From NCBI RefSeq assembly GCF_024436035.1, contig NZ_JANFNG010000008.1, forward strand, positions 1 to 64,000: a stretch of 64,000 nt of DNA. Direction: 5' to 3'. This document shows positions 21,464-30,230 of this stretch, one piece after another. The stretch is from Streptomyces humicola (GTDB lineage: Bacteria; Actinomycetota; Actinomycetes; Streptomycetales; Streptomycetaceae). Position numbers and translations under genes: made by a program. The notes below the pieces were generated by a model. That model saw only the letters and a list, made by a program, of their open reading frames with translations. It had not been told where the DNA came from and ran no database searches. Position 1 is the first letter of the stretch. Every line of letters starts with the position of its first letter.

Positions 21464-22003
21464 GTGACCGACCTCCACTGGACCGTACGGGACACCCCGA
21501 TCGGCCCGCTGCTCCTCGCCGTGACGGAGCGCGGGCTGGTCAGCGTCGTCTTCCGTGCCGACGAGCGCACGACACGCACCGCCCTGAACCGCCTGTCGGA
21601 GCGGCTGGCCGCCGAGCCGATACCCGTCGGTGCGGCCGGGATCCCGCACCTGCCGGCGGCGGTCCGGGAGCTCGATGCGTACTTCGCCGGTGAGCTGCGC
21701 GAATTCACCGTCCCCCTGGACTGGACGCTGAGCTCGGGTTTCACCCGCGACGTCCTGCGCGAGCTCGCCACCGGTGTCCCGTACGGCACCGTCGTCGGCT
21801 ACCAGGACCTGGCCGATCGCGTCGGCGATCCGGGCGCGGCCCGTGCGGTGGGCGTGGCGATGGGCTCCAATCCACTCCCCGTGGTCGTCCCGTGCCATCG
21901 TGTGATCGAAAGCGGCGGCGGGATAGGCGGCTTCGGCGGCGGACTCGAGATCAAACGCAAGCTGCTGGCGATCGAGGGCGTGCTGCCCGAGCCGCTCTTC
22001 TGA
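21464..22003 (+). CDS. ogt: methylated-DNA--protein-cysteine methyltransferase
   Basis: This enzyme removes O6-alkyl groups from guanine by transfer to its own cysteine. The 179-residue protein has the C-terminal active-site motif [29 protein letters not shown] and the helix-turn-helix [32 protein letters not shown]. The N-terminal domain is short, as in Ogt. Translation starts at GTG 21464, only 84 bases from the divergent uvrB start, putting two repair genes on one promoter region. Confidence 0.95.
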   Translation: MTDLHWTVRDTPIGPLLLAVTERGLVSVVFRADERTTRTALNRLSERLAAEPIPVGAAGIPHLPAAVRELDAYFAGELREFTVPLDWTLSSGFTRDVLRELATGVPYGTVVGYQDLADRVGDPGAARAVGVAMGSNPLPVVVPCHRVIESGGGIGGFGGGLEIKRKLLAIEGVLPEPLF

Positions 22004-22020
22004 GCCGCTCTCGTACCCGC

Positions 22021-22092
22021 CGTCGTCAGGCGCCGTCGTCAGGCGCCGTCGTCAGGCGCCGTCGTCAGGCGCCGTCGTCAGGCGCCGTCGTC
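22021..22092. repeat. 13-bp tandem repeat, about 5.5 copies, at the end of the TPR gene
   Basis: The unit CGTCGTCAGGCGC repeats exactly five times from 22021 to 22085 and a sixth partial copy runs to 22092. The last copies contain the stop codon and final codons of the TPR gene at 22078-22446, read on the minus strand. The array fills the gap between two convergent genes. Each copy has a GGCGCC palindrome, so the RNA may fold. Confidence 0.95.
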
Positions 22093-22446
22093 GAAGCCGG
22101 CGGCTGCGACGTACTCCGGCTTGGGGTCGAGCGCGGCGGCGAGGCGGAAGTGACGGCGGGCCTCGTCGTTGCGGCTTGCGCGCTGCAGGGTGCGGGCCAG
22201 TGCGAAGTGGGCGAAGGCGTTGTCCGGTTCGCGCTCCAGGACGATCTGGAACTCCAGCTCGGCCGGCCGCAGTTGGGCGGCGGCGAAGAAGGCCCGGGCG
22301 CGCAGCAGACGGGCGGCGGTGTTCTCCGGATGGACGGCGATGACGGAGTCGAGCAGCTTGACGGCGCCGCGCGGGTCACGGGCGGCGAGCAGCCGTTCCG
22401 CGGCGCGGTAGTCGATGAGGTTGGTCTCCGGGCTGCGCTCGGGCAC
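22078..22446 (-). CDS. tetratricopeptide repeat protein
   Basis: The 122-residue protein consists of about three TPR-like helical pairs: RAAERLLAARDPRGAVKLLDSVIAVHPENTAARLLRARAFFA, then AELEFQIVLEREPDNAFAHFALARTLQ and ARRHFRLAAALDPKPEYV. TPR proteins serve as protein-binding scaffolds; the partner is unknown. The GTG at 22446 has GAGGAG seven bases upstream, so I preferred it over the open frame reaching 22584. The stop codon lies inside the 13-bp tandem repeat. Confidence 0.85.
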   Translation of the reverse strand: MPERSPETNLIDYRAAERLLAARDPRGAVKLLDSVIAVHPENTAARLLRARAFFAAAQLRPAELEFQIVLEREPDNAFAHFALARTLQRASRNDEARRHFRLAAALDPKPEYVAAAGFDDGA

Positions 22447-22767
22447 TTCCGTCTCCTCACGTGGTGCATCGTCGTGCGTCCAGGGCACGGGTGCGCGCTC
22501 CCCATCGCGATCAACATCGCATCGCGGCAACCGCATTCCCGTCGGCCGTTGCTCAATAGGCTCCCCGCCTCGCGTCACGCCCACTCCGCGGTCCGTCTTT
22601 TCGTCCTGCGGGAGACCGGATGGACGGAGCGTAGCCGGACGGCGGCATACCGTGAGGACATGGCCGAGCCCCCACGAAGCTCACCGCGTCGGCCCGGCCG
22701 CAGACCACGGTCAGCGGCGCCAGCGCCGAGGGCAGCGTCCCGTCCCGCGAGCGCCCTCACCTCGCGG
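22447..22767. other. intergenic stretch with a possible gene remnant
   Basis: No intact gene is supported in these 321 bases. On the plus strand an ATG at about 22661 follows GTGAGGAC. Reading on, the codons from about 22670 to 22765 have GC-rich third positions in the frame one base away from the ATG frame. That looks like the 5' end of a former gene with a one-base frameshift, running into the 3' end of the DoxX gene. This is a weak call. Confidence 0.3.
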
Positions 22768-23370
22768 TCATGAGGCCGATGGCTGGTTCTGCGGCTCCTC
22801 GCCGCCCGGGCCGCGGTCGGCCCCGCCCCTGGCGCGGCGTGTGATGAGCGCCGCCGCGACGACGGCGACGCACGGGTAGGCGAGCGCCGCCACCCAGGGC
22901 CGGTCGAGCCGGTGTCCGGTCAAATGGTCGAGCGAGAGACGGCCCGGCCCGGTCAGGCCGAGGCCCACCGCGACGGACCCCGCCAGCACGGGGAGCTCAA
23001 AGCCTCCGTTGCTCGCGAAAGGGCCATTGGGGGCGTGGAACGCCGTGGCGCCGGCCATGACTCCGGCGGCGGCCGCTCCCCCGGCCGGGGTCGCAAGGCC
23101 GAGGGCGAGGAGCGTTCCGCCGCAGGTCTCGCCCAGACCGGCGGCCACCGCACTCGGCACACCGGGCTTGTAGCCCATCTGCTCCATCGCCGCCCCCGTG
23201 CCCTGCGGGCCTGCGCCGCCGAACCAGCCGAAAAGCTTCTGCGTGCCGTGCGCGAACAGCAGACTGCCCGCCGCCAGCCGCAGTGCGAGCAGCCCGACGT
23301 CCCTCCCGCACGTGGTGGCGGGGGTCTTCGTACGCCGCGCGCGGCACGGCTTCCTGCACAGGGACGGCAT
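22768..23370 (-). CDS. DoxX family membrane protein
   Basis: The 200-residue product is a DoxX-type integral membrane protein. After a basic, Cys-containing N-terminus (CRKPCRARR) come the family motif VGLLALRLAAGSLLFAHGTQKLFGWFGG and three further hydrophobic helices with GLGETCGGTLLALGLAT and PNGPFASNGGFELPVL. Some DoxX proteins act with thiol or sulfur redox partners; nothing nearby fixes the role. The ATG at 23370 has GGAGAGG eight bases upstream. Confidence 0.87.
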   Translation of the reverse strand: MPSLCRKPCRARRTKTPATTCGRDVGLLALRLAAGSLLFAHGTQKLFGWFGGAGPQGTGAAMEQMGYKPGVPSAVAAGLGETCGGTLLALGLATPAGGAAAAGVMAGATAFHAPNGPFASNGGFELPVLAGSVAVGLGLTGPGRLSLDHLTGHRLDRPWVAALAYPCVAVVAAALITRRARGGADRGPGGEEPQNQPSAS

Positions 23371-23499
23371 GGCCTGGTCCTCTCCTCGCGATCCCCTCGC
23401 GGATCCGGGCAGGGGGCACTCGCCTCCAGTCTCCGACAGCATGCGGCAGGCGACCGCCCCGCGTACGCCGTCCGGTACAGCCCGTGCCGGAACCCGGGC

Positions 23500-24123
23500 T
23501 CAGAGGCCGGGGTCGGGCGCGGGCATGTGGTTCCACGCGGTGATCACGGGCCGGCCGTGCTCGGTGCCCAGGGTGCTCAGCGTGCCGGTGTCGAGGCGGA
23601 ACAGGGCACCCGCGGAAGGCGGCAGACCCAGGCGGCGCGCGGTGAGCACGCGCAGGAAGTGGGCGTGGGCGACGAGCACGACGTCGCCCCCGTCGGGTGC
23701 GCGCAACGAGTCCTCGATCCGCGCGAGCACTCGGTCGGCGCGCGCCCCCACCTCGTCAGGCGCTTCACCCGGATGGCCGGATCCGCCGGGAGCGACGCCG
23801 TCCGTCCACAGGTTCCAGTCCGGCCGAGTGCGGTGGATCTCCGCCGTGGTGGTGCCCTCGTAGCCTCCGTAGTCCCATTCGTGCAGAGCGGCCTCGATGG
23901 TCACCGGGTCGAGTCCGGCGAGCTTGGCGGTGTGCACGGCCCGGCCCATCGGGCTGGCCAGGGCGAGAGCGATCCTGCGCTCGGCCAGCAGTGGCCGCAG
24001 GGCGCGCGCCTGGTCCTCGCCGCGGGCGGTGAGGGGCAGGTCGGTGTAGCTGGTGTGCCGCCCCGAAGCGCTCCACTCGGTTTCGCCGTGCCGGACCAGG
24101 ATGAGCTCGCCCATACGGTTCAT
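23500..24123 (-). CDS. histidine phosphatase family protein
   Basis: The 207-residue protein is of the phosphoglycerate mutase-like family. It has the phosphohistidine motif LVRHGETEWS near the N-terminus, a second Arg/Glu region (SPMGRAVHTAKLAGL, LHEWDYGGYEG) and VVLVAHAHFLRVL with the second catalytic His. Substrate is unknown; the family includes phosphatases and mutases. Start choice is uncertain among ATG 24126, 24123 and 24114 because AGAGAAGAG lies directly upstream. A set of 11-bp phased direct repeats lies 48-91 bases upstream. Confidence 0.85.
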   Translation of the reverse strand: MNRMGELILVRHGETEWSASGRHTSYTDLPLTARGEDQARALRPLLAERRIALALASPMGRAVHTAKLAGLDPVTIEAALHEWDYGGYEGTTTAEIHRTRPDWNLWTDGVAPGGSGHPGEAPDEVGARADRVLARIEDSLRAPDGGDVVLVAHAHFLRVLTARRLGLPPSAGALFRLDTGTLSTLGTEHGRPVITAWNHMPAPDPGL

Positions 24124-24170
24124 CATCTCTTCTCTGCACGCTGTCCGGCGAACCCGGCCGGTCCTCCGTC

Positions 24171-24214
24171 CCATGACCGCCCCATGACTGTTCCATGACC
24201 GCTCCATGAGCACT
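24171..24214 (-). repeat. four 11-bp phased direct repeats upstream of the phosphatase gene
   Basis: Read on the minus strand, four consecutive 11-base units each end in TCATGG (AGTGCTCATGG, AGCGGTCATGG, AACAGTCATGG, GGCGGTCATGG). The one-turn spacing with a conserved heptamer and a variable 4-base spacer is the layout bound by PhoP- and SARP-type regulators in Streptomyces, though the sequence is only a partial match to the PHO box. Confidence 0.6.
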
Positions 24215-24342
24215 GAGGCTGTTCCGGCCGCACTCGCCGCGGGTTCTCGTATGCAGAGCATCTCATCCGCCCCCGCGCGCCAGTTCGGCGCGGCATAGCT
24301 ACCCTCGACTCACAAGGGACGCAACCACTTCGGCACGGATTC

Positions 24343-24398
24343 ACTCACTCGTGTGTGAGAGCCACGGAACACTCACTCGTGTGTGAGGGCCACGGAAC
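24343..24398 (+). repeat. 28-bp head-to-tail duplication before the dimethylformamidase-like gene
   Basis: Positions 24343-24370 and 24371-24398 are two adjacent 28-base copies that differ at one position (A versus G). Each contains the inverted repeat CTCAC-TCGTGT-GTGAG. The second copy ends 11 bases before the ATG at 24410, so it overlaps the region of the ribosome binding site and may act as an operator or RNA hairpin. Confidence 0.9.
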
Positions 24399-24409
24399 GG
24401 AGCGGACCA

Positions 24410-25978
24410 ATGGCCAGGCCTGACTGGAACCGACGGCATTTCCTCGGCACGGCGGCCGGGGTCGGAGCGGGAGCGTTCGTCGCGGGCTGCGGCACGCACC
24501 CCGACGGCGCCGCATCGGTCCAGGCGATCGCATCGCCGGCCTCGAGCGCAGCCGTCACCGCCGAGAACCAACTGCCCGGCGACGCCGACTGGCGCCTGCA
24601 CCACCGAGGCTCGGACCGCGCCGTCGAAGGCTATGCGGACAAGGCCAGCGTCCTGCCCGGCGAATCGTTCCGCCTGCATGTCTCCACCACATCGACGGGA
24701 TTCCGGGCCGACGCCTACCGGATGGGCTGGTACGGCGGTGCCCAGGCGCGCAGGGTCTGGTCGTCGCAGCGCGTGGCATCGAGAGCGCAGCGCGTCCCCG
24801 CGCCGGCGGGCTCGACCCGTACGGTGGCGGCCGGCTGGCAGCCGAGCACCGAGATATCGACGCGGGGCTGGCCCGAGGGGTCCTATCTGATACGCCTGAC
24901 CGCTGATTCGGGCGAGCAGCGCTATGTGCCGGTCACCGTGCGCTCCCGCTCCACTGAGGGCCGCCTGGTGATCGTCAACTCGGTCGCCACCTGGCAGGCG
25001 TACAACACCTGGGGCGGGCACAGCCTCTATCAGGGGCCGGGCGGCTCGTCCGACTATGCCAACCGTTCCCTGGCGGTCAGTTGCGACCGCCCGTTCGACG
25101 ACAATGGCGCACTGCTGTTCACCACCTACGAGCAGCCGGCGATAGCTCTCGCCGAACAGCTCGGGCTGCCGCTCGCCTATGTGACGAGCATGGACATCGA
25201 CCATGATCCCAGCCTGCTGCACGGCGCCCGCGCGGTGGTCTCGCTCGGCCACGACGAGTACTGGACGCCCGCGATGCGCCAGCGGGTGACGGCGGCCCGC
25301 GACGCCGGCACCAACCTGGCGTTCCTGGGCGCGAACGCGTGCTTCCGCCGCATCCGCCTGGAGCCGACCTCCGCGGGCGACCGCCGCCTCGTCGTCTGCT
25401 ACAAGACCGACTGGATGAAGGACCCGATGTACGGCAAGGACGACGCCGCCGTCACCACCGACTGGCGTGAGCCGCCCGGCGCGCATCCCGAGAACTCGAT
25501 GACAGGCACGCTGTACGAGTCCAATCCGACCTCCGCCGACTATGTGGTCGCCGAACCCGGCCACTGGCTGTTCGAAGGCACCGGCGTCAAGGCCGGAACC
25601 AGCTTCCCCAACCTCGTCGGCACCGAGTACGACCGGGTCAACTCCGGCGGGAACACGCCGCGTCCGATCGAGATCATCGCCCACTCCAAGCTGGTCTGCC
25701 GCGGGGTGCGCACCTTCTCGGACTCGGCGTACTACACCACCCGCGGCGGGGCCGGGGTCTTCAACACCGGAACCATGCGCTGGGTCGAGTCGCTCAAGGG
25801 CGACGGCAGCCACCGCATCCCTCCGCACACCGCGGACTTCACCCGCCGGGTGACATCCAATCTCTTCCTTGCCTTCGCCGTCGGCCCGGCGGGACGCGCG
25901 CACCCGGCCAAGGACAACCTGGACGCCTATCACCCCTACGACGGCGATCCCACCTGGGCGAAGCAGAACCTGTGGTGA
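24410..25978 (+). CDS. exported N,N-dimethylformamidase beta subunit-like protein
   Basis: The 522-residue product resembles the large subunit of N,N-dimethylformamidase, an iron amidohydrolase, but here it is an exported single protein. The N-terminus is a twin-arginine signal (DWNRRHFLGTAAGVGAG) ending in a lipobox-like VAGC, so a lipoprotein is likely. The core contains conserved stretches such as YRMGWYGG, VNSVATWQAYNTWGGHSLY and SLGHDEYWTPAMRQRV typical of this family. Many actinomycete members are uncharacterised, so the substrate is unknown. The ATG at 24410 follows GGAG. Next downstream, 117 bases on, is the exported fucosidase gene with its own promoter. Confidence 0.82.
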   Translation: MARPDWNRRHFLGTAAGVGAGAFVAGCGTHPDGAASVQAIASPASSAAVTAENQLPGDADWRLHHRGSDRAVEGYADKASVLPGESFRLHVSTTSTGFRADAYRMGWYGGAQARRVWSSQRVASRAQRVPAPAGSTRTVAAGWQPSTEISTRGWPEGSYLIRLTADSGEQRYVPVTVRSRSTEGRLVIVNSVATWQAYNTWGGHSLYQGPGGSSDYANRSLAVSCDRPFDDNGALLFTTYEQPAIALAEQLGLPLAYVTSMDIDHDPSLLHGARAVVSLGHDEYWTPAMRQRVTAARDAGTNLAFLGANACFRRIRLEPTSAGDRRLVVCYKTDWMKDPMYGKDDAAVTTDWREPPGAHPENSMTGTLYESNPTSADYVVAEPGHWLFEGTGVKAGTSFPNLVGTEYDRVNSGGNTPRPIEIIAHSKLVCRGVRTFSDSAYYTTRGGAGVFNTGTMRWVESLKGDGSHRIPPHTADFTRRVTSNLFLAFAVGPAGRAHPAKDNLDAYHPYDGDPTWAKQNLW

Positions 25979-26030
25979 CCACCACCAAACATCAGATGTA
26001 TTAAGCCGATATCCAGTTCTGCGCAGCATC

Positions 26031-26059
26031 TTGACACCCCACCAAGCCCTCCCGAGTAT
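26031..26059 (+). promoter_or_regulatory. likely promoter of the fucosidase gene
   Basis: A consensus -35 TTGACA at 26031-26036 is followed after 17 bases by the -10-like GAGTAT at 26054-26059. Transcription would begin at about 26066, 30 bases before the ATG at 26096. Confidence 0.6.
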
Positions 26060-26076
26060 CAGTCATCGGATGACTG
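26060..26076 (+). promoter_or_regulatory. perfect 17-bp palindrome over the fucosidase transcription start
   Basis: CAGTCATC at 26060-26067 is exactly inverted at 26069-26076 (GATGACTG) around a single G. It directly follows the -10 element and covers the expected start point, the classic position for a repressor operator. Confidence 0.6.
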
Positions 26077-26095
26077 CATCCGTACAGGAGGGCAC

Positions 26096-28480
26096 ATGCA
26101 GGATTTGCCAAGACGCCAGGTGCTCGGAACGGCCCTGGGCGCGGCTGTCGCCACGACCCTCGCGACCGGCGGGAGCGCACTGGCTGCGCCCGCTGCGACC
26201 GACGCGCGCATGACACAGACCACCGATGACCCGGGCGCGGGAACCGCATGGGGCTCCGTGCCTCCGGCCGTACCCGTACCTCTGGACAGCTACTTCAACA
26301 ACAACGCGATCGACACCGCGACCACCCACGACGGCAACTTCGACGGATCGGGATACGCCTTCCCCGGCGAGCAACTTCCCTCCGGCACCACCGCGATCGG
26401 CGGCGTGCCGTTCGCCTTCTCCTCCTCGGCGACGTCGGACAACAACGTCGTGGCGCTGGGCCAGCACATCGCGCTGCCGGCTCCGGGCACCTATCTGTCC
26501 GCCCAGTTCCTGCTCGCGGGCAGCTACGGGGACGCCTCCGGCACCGTCACCGTGAGCTACGCCGACGGTTCCACCTCGCAGGCGGATCTTACGGCCCCCG
26601 ACTGGTACTCCAGCGGCGGCTCCGGGGCCGTCAACGCGACGTTCCGATACACCCCCACCGGCACCGACCAGCACCCGGTCTCCATCTCCACCGCCGAGTT
26701 GTGGATCGACCCCAGCCGCAAGGCCGTCGCGGTCACCCTGCCCACCACGGCCCAGCCGGCGGCGAACACCACGTCGATGCACATCTTTGCGCTCACCCTG
26801 CAACCAACAGCCCAGGGACGGGCGTTGATGCTGCGCACCGCGGCATCCACCAACTCCCTGCTCGATCCACGCACCCAGAGCGTCGAAGCGACGGTCGTCA
26901 ACGCGGGCAGCGTATGGATCGACGCCTCCGACCAGGTGCAGGCGGCTGTCACCGTCGACGGCGCGAGGACCGTGACCCCGGCCTCCATCACCACCCTCGC
27001 CCCCGGCGAGGAGGCGCGGGTGCGGATCGGCATACGCAGCACCCCGGGCACGGCGCCGGGCACCGCCCGGACCGGCACGGTGGCGGTCACCGGCCGCGGC
27101 GCACAGGCCGCGGCCCTGCAGACCGGGCTGACCCTCGGCACCCCCGACTACCAGCCCACCGACGTCTCGTTGGAGACCCATCAGGCGCCGTACTGGTTCG
27201 ACGACGCCAAGTTCGGGATCTTCATCCACTGGGGCGTCTACTCGGTGCCCGCATGGGGGCCGGTCGGCAAGGAGTACGCCGAGTGGTACTGGGACCACAT
27301 GCAGGACCCGAACGACCCCACGTACGCCTACCACAAGCAGACCTACGGCGAGGATTTCGCGTACGACCAGTTCATCCCTCGCTTCACCGCACAGCGCTTC
27401 GACCCGCGCAGCTGGGTGGAGCTCTTCCGCGACGCGGGCGCCCAGTACTTCGTGCTCACCTCCAAGCACCATGAGGGCTTCGCGCTGTGGGACACCAAGG
27501 TCACCGACCGCAACGCGGTCAAGCTCGGTCCCCACCGCGACCTGGTCAGGGAGCTGTTCGACGCGTCGCGCACCTACACCCCGCAGTTGCACAACGGGCT
27601 GTACTACTCACTGCCCGAGTGGTTCAACCCGGCCAATCCCTGGATGGGCCATGCGCCGCGCAACCCCTACACCCTGCAGCCGGTCCCGTACACGGGCTAC
27701 ATCCCGGTCAACGACTACGTCGCGGACTACCAGACGCCCCAGGTACTCGAACTGATCAACGGCTACGACCCGGACATCATCTGGTTCGACATCGGCGGCG
27801 TCAACGACAGCCTCCACACCATGGCGGACTACCTCAACCACGCCAAGAACCGCCCGATGCCCAAGGACGTGACGTACGACAACCGCGGCGGCATCGCAGC
27901 ACACGACTTCACCACCCCCGAATACACGACGTACAAGAACACGGTGGTGGCGAAATGGGAGGCGAGCCGCGGCCTCGACCCGTTCTCGTACGGGTACAAC
28001 AGCGCCACGCCCGACAGCGACTACATGACCGCCGAGCAGGTGGTGCAGACGCTCGTCGACATCGTCAGCAAGAACGGCAACTTCCTCCTCGACATCGGCC
28101 CGAAGGCCGATGGGACGATCCCCGACATCATGCGGACACGGCTGCGCCAGACCGGCCAATGGCTCGCGATCAACGGTGAGTCGGTCTACGGGACGACGTA
28201 CTGGTCGAAGATGGCCCAGCTGGGGAACCTGCGCTTCACCATCAGGCAGGGCCCACGGAACCCGGCGTTCTACATCAGCTCGCTCGGGGACCCCGGCTCC
28301 ACTCTCGTCGTCCAGGCTCCCGTGCCGGTCCGCAAGGGCGACAAGGTGACCATGCTCGGCTACAACCAGCCGCTCGACTGGGAGTTCGACGGGGAGACGC
28401 TGACCGTGCAGGTCCCGGCGGCGGCCCGGATGGCCGGGCAGTACGCGTGGGTGTTCAAGATCGCCTGGAGCGGCGGCTGA
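26096..28480 (+). CDS. exported alpha-L-fucosidase, GH29 family
   Basis: GH29 enzymes release alpha-linked L-fucose from glycans. The 794-residue product has a twin-arginine signal ([20 protein letters not shown]) with a cleavage site near ALAAPA. A non-catalytic N-terminal region (to about residue 350) contains a beta-sandwich-like domain. The GH29 catalytic domain starts at [21 protein letters not shown]. The likely nucleophile is the Asp in [10 protein letters not shown], where other members have WFDG. It also has [17 protein letters not shown]. The ATG is preceded by AGGAGGG. The last 26 bases overlap the 3' end of coaE on the other strand. Confidence 0.93.
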   Translation: MQDLPRRQVLGTALGAAVATTLATGGSALAAPAATDARMTQTTDDPGAGTAWGSVPPAVPVPLDSYFNNNAIDTATTHDGNFDGSGYAFPGEQLPSGTTAIGGVPFAFSSSATSDNNVVALGQHIALPAPGTYLSAQFLLAGSYGDASGTVTVSYADGSTSQADLTAPDWYSSGGSGAVNATFRYTPTGTDQHPVSISTAELWIDPSRKAVAVTLPTTAQPAANTTSMHIFALTLQPTAQGRALMLRTAASTNSLLDPRTQSVEATVVNAGSVWIDASDQVQAAVTVDGARTVTPASITTLAPGEEARVRIGIRSTPGTAPGTARTGTVAVTGRGAQAAALQTGLTLGTPDYQPTDVSLETHQAPYWFDDAKFGIFIHWGVYSVPAWGPVGKEYAEWYWDHMQDPNDPTYAYHKQTYGEDFAYDQFIPRFTAQRFDPRSWVELFRDAGAQYFVLTSKHHEGFALWDTKVTDRNAVKLGPHRDLVRELFDASRTYTPQLHNGLYYSLPEWFNPANPWMGHAPRNPYTLQPVPYTGYIPVNDYVADYQTPQVLELINGYDPDIIWFDIGGVNDSLHTMADYLNHAKNRPMPKDVTYDNRGGIAAHDFTTPEYTTYKNTVVAKWEASRGLDPFSYGYNSATPDSDYMTAEQVVQTLVDIVSKNGNFLLDIGPKADGTIPDIMRTRLRQTGQWLAINGESVYGTTYWSKMAQLGNLRFTIRQGPRNPAFYISSLGDPGSTLVVQAPVPVRKGDKVTMLGYNQPLDWEFDGETLTVQVPAAARMAGQYAWVFKIAWSGG

Positions 28481-29078
28481 CATCGGCGCCGCGCTCGCGC
28501 AGTTGCTCCCAGACCTTCCTCACCTGCGGTTCGAGCGCATCCAGTGGCCCGTCGTTGTCGATCACGAGGTCGGCGACGGCGAGCCGCTGCTCACGCGTGG
28601 CCTGTGCGGCCATCCGGGAGCGGGCCTCGTCGGTGTCCATGCCGCGCAGCCGCACGAGCCGGTCCAGTTGCGTCTGCGGCGCGGCGTCGACCACCACCAC
28701 GACGTCGTACAGCGGTGCGAGGCCGTTCTCGGCGAGGAGCGGGACGTCGTGGATCACCACGTCGTCCGGACCCGCCTGCGCCTCCAGCTCGGCGGAGCGC
28801 CGGCCGACGAGCGGGTGCACGATGGCGTTGAGCGCCTGGAGCCGGGCCCGGTCACCGAAGACGATCGCGCCGAGCTTCGGGCGGTCGAGGGTGCCGTCGG
28901 CGCGCAGCACGTCGTCGCCGAACTCGGCGACCACTGCGGCGAGTCCGGGCGTGCCGAACTCGACGACCTCGCGTGCGATCCGGTCGGCGTCGATGACCAA
29001 CGCTCCGTACGACGCGAACAGTTCGGACACCGTGCTCTTGCCCGACCCGATCCCGCCCGTCAGACCCACCGACAGCAT
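28455..29078 (-). CDS. coaE: dephospho-CoA kinase
   Basis: CoaE phosphorylates dephospho-CoA in the last step of coenzyme A synthesis. The 207-residue protein starts [21 protein letters not shown] with the Walker A loop at residues 8-15 and contains [20 protein letters not shown] and [20 protein letters not shown]-type motifs of the family. I chose ATG 29078, seven bases after GGAGG. The C-terminus overlaps the fucosidase 3' end by 26 bases, an antisense overlap that suggests the exported-enzyme gene was placed against coaE secondarily. Confidence 0.96.
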   Translation of the reverse strand: MLSVGLTGGIGSGKSTVSELFASYGALVIDADRIAREVVEFGTPGLAAVVAEFGDDVLRADGTLDRPKLGAIVFGDRARLQALNAIVHPLVGRRSAELEAQAGPDDVVIHDVPLLAENGLAPLYDVVVVVDAAPQTQLDRLVRLRGMDTDEARSRMAAQATREQRLAVADLVIDNDGPLDALEPQVRKVWEQLRERGADVSRRSRRS

Positions 29079-29138
29079 GGTCACGCCTCCGCTCACCCCG
29101 GAACGCCACCCACGCTATCCGATCACCGCGGCCGCGGC

Positions 29139-30095
29139 TCAGCCGCCGTCTCCCTCCCGTTCCGTCCGCTCCGCGAGGAAGCGTTCGAACTCGGCTCCCA
29201 GGTCGTCGGCGGTCGGCAGGTCGACAGGCTCGGCCATCAAGCTCTCGCGGCCCGTCGCTCCCGCCAGCGCGTCGTACTGGGTCTCCAGGCCGCGCACCAC
29301 GGTGACCAGTTCGGCGTCCCCCTCGGTGATCTGCCGGTCGACCTCGGCGCGTATCCGGTGTGCCTCGGCGCGCAGCGCATGGGCCGCCCAGGGCAGCACC
29401 AGCCCTGTGGCCGCCGTCACCGCCTCCAGAATGGCCAGCGAGGCGTCCGGGTACGGTGAGCGTGCCAGGTAGTGCGGCACATGCGCGGCGACCCCCAGCA
29501 CATCGTGTCCGGCCTCGGACAGCCGCAGCTCGATCAGCGACTCCGCACTCCCGGGCACCTCGGCCTCGTCGAACCACCCACGGTGGCCGGGCATCAGGTC
29601 CGTCCGGTTGCCGTGCGGGGTCAGACCCACCGGCCGGGTGTGCGGCACGCCCATCGGTATGCCATGGAAGTTGATCGTCATCCGCACGCCGAGCCGCTCG
29701 ACGAGACCACGCACCGCCCCCGCGAACCGCTCCCACTCCACGTCCGGCTCCGGCCCGCAGAGCACCAGGAAGGGTGTGCCGGTGGCATCGTGCACCAGGT
29801 GCAGGGCGAGTTCGGGCCTGTCGTAGGAGATCCAGCGGTCGCGCCGGAAGGTCATCAGCGGACGGCGTGCGCGATAGTCGACAAGCCGGTCCACATCGAA
29901 ACGGGCGACCGTACGGCGCTCCCCGCCGTCACCGCCTCCATCGCCGAGGAGCTGGGCTATCAGCTGCTCCCCCGCGTCCCCCGCGTCGATGAAGCCCTCA
30001 AGATGGTACAGAAGCACCAGCCCTCCGGCGGCCGCGGCCTCCACCGCAGCCAGACCCTCCGGCTCGAACTCGTACAACTCCCGTGGATCCTGCAC
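29139..30095 (-). CDS. PAC2 family protein
   Basis: PAC2 proteins are related to proteasome assembly chaperones; in actinomycetes their role is unproven. The 318-residue protein has the family alpha/beta core with [46 protein letters not shown] and [12 protein letters not shown], followed by a helical C-terminus ending in a charged tail. GTG 30095 follows GGAGGGG. It is upstream of coaE (60 bases) and divergent from the GH92 gene. Confidence 0.86.
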   Translation of the reverse strand: MQDPRELYEFEPEGLAAVEAAAAGGLVLLYHLEGFIDAGDAGEQLIAQLLGDGGGDGGERRTVARFDVDRLVDYRARRPLMTFRRDRWISYDRPELALHLVHDATGTPFLVLCGPEPDVEWERFAGAVRGLVERLGVRMTINFHGIPMGVPHTRPVGLTPHGNRTDLMPGHRGWFDEAEVPGSAESLIELRLSEAGHDVLGVAAHVPHYLARSPYPDASLAILEAVTAATGLVLPWAAHALRAEAHRIRAEVDRQITEGDAELVTVVRGLETQYDALAGATGRESLMAEPVDLPTADDLGAEFERFLAERTEREGDGG

Positions 30096-30178
30096 CGTTA
30101 TCGCCCCTCCGTGCTGTTCCCTTCACTAACGTACGCCCCGGCACTGACATTCCCTGAGCCGCGCGACACCCCGCGATC

Positions 30179-30192
30179 TGACATCGATGTCA
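30179..30192 (+). promoter_or_regulatory. 14-bp perfect palindrome with a LacI-type centre
   Basis: TGACATCGATGTCA is an exact palindrome. It fits the general LacI-family operator pattern TG-n-n-A-n-CG-n-T-n-n-CA. It lies 21 bases before a TTG start at 30213 and 39 bases before GTG 30231 of the GH92 gene, which fits repression of a sugar-hydrolase gene by a LacI-type regulator. No such regulator is encoded in the window. Confidence 0.6.
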
Positions 30193-30230
30193 TCACCGAG
30201 GGGCGTGAGGCATTGACGCATGGTAAGAGA

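Noticed and set aside
22021-22092. CRISPR array
   Set aside because: The repeats are contiguous 13-mers with no spacers and no cas genes nearby.
24341-26029. Minus-strand open frame over the dimethylformamidase-like gene
   Set aside because: It is a shadow of the plus-strand gene, with no recognisable domain or ribosome binding site.
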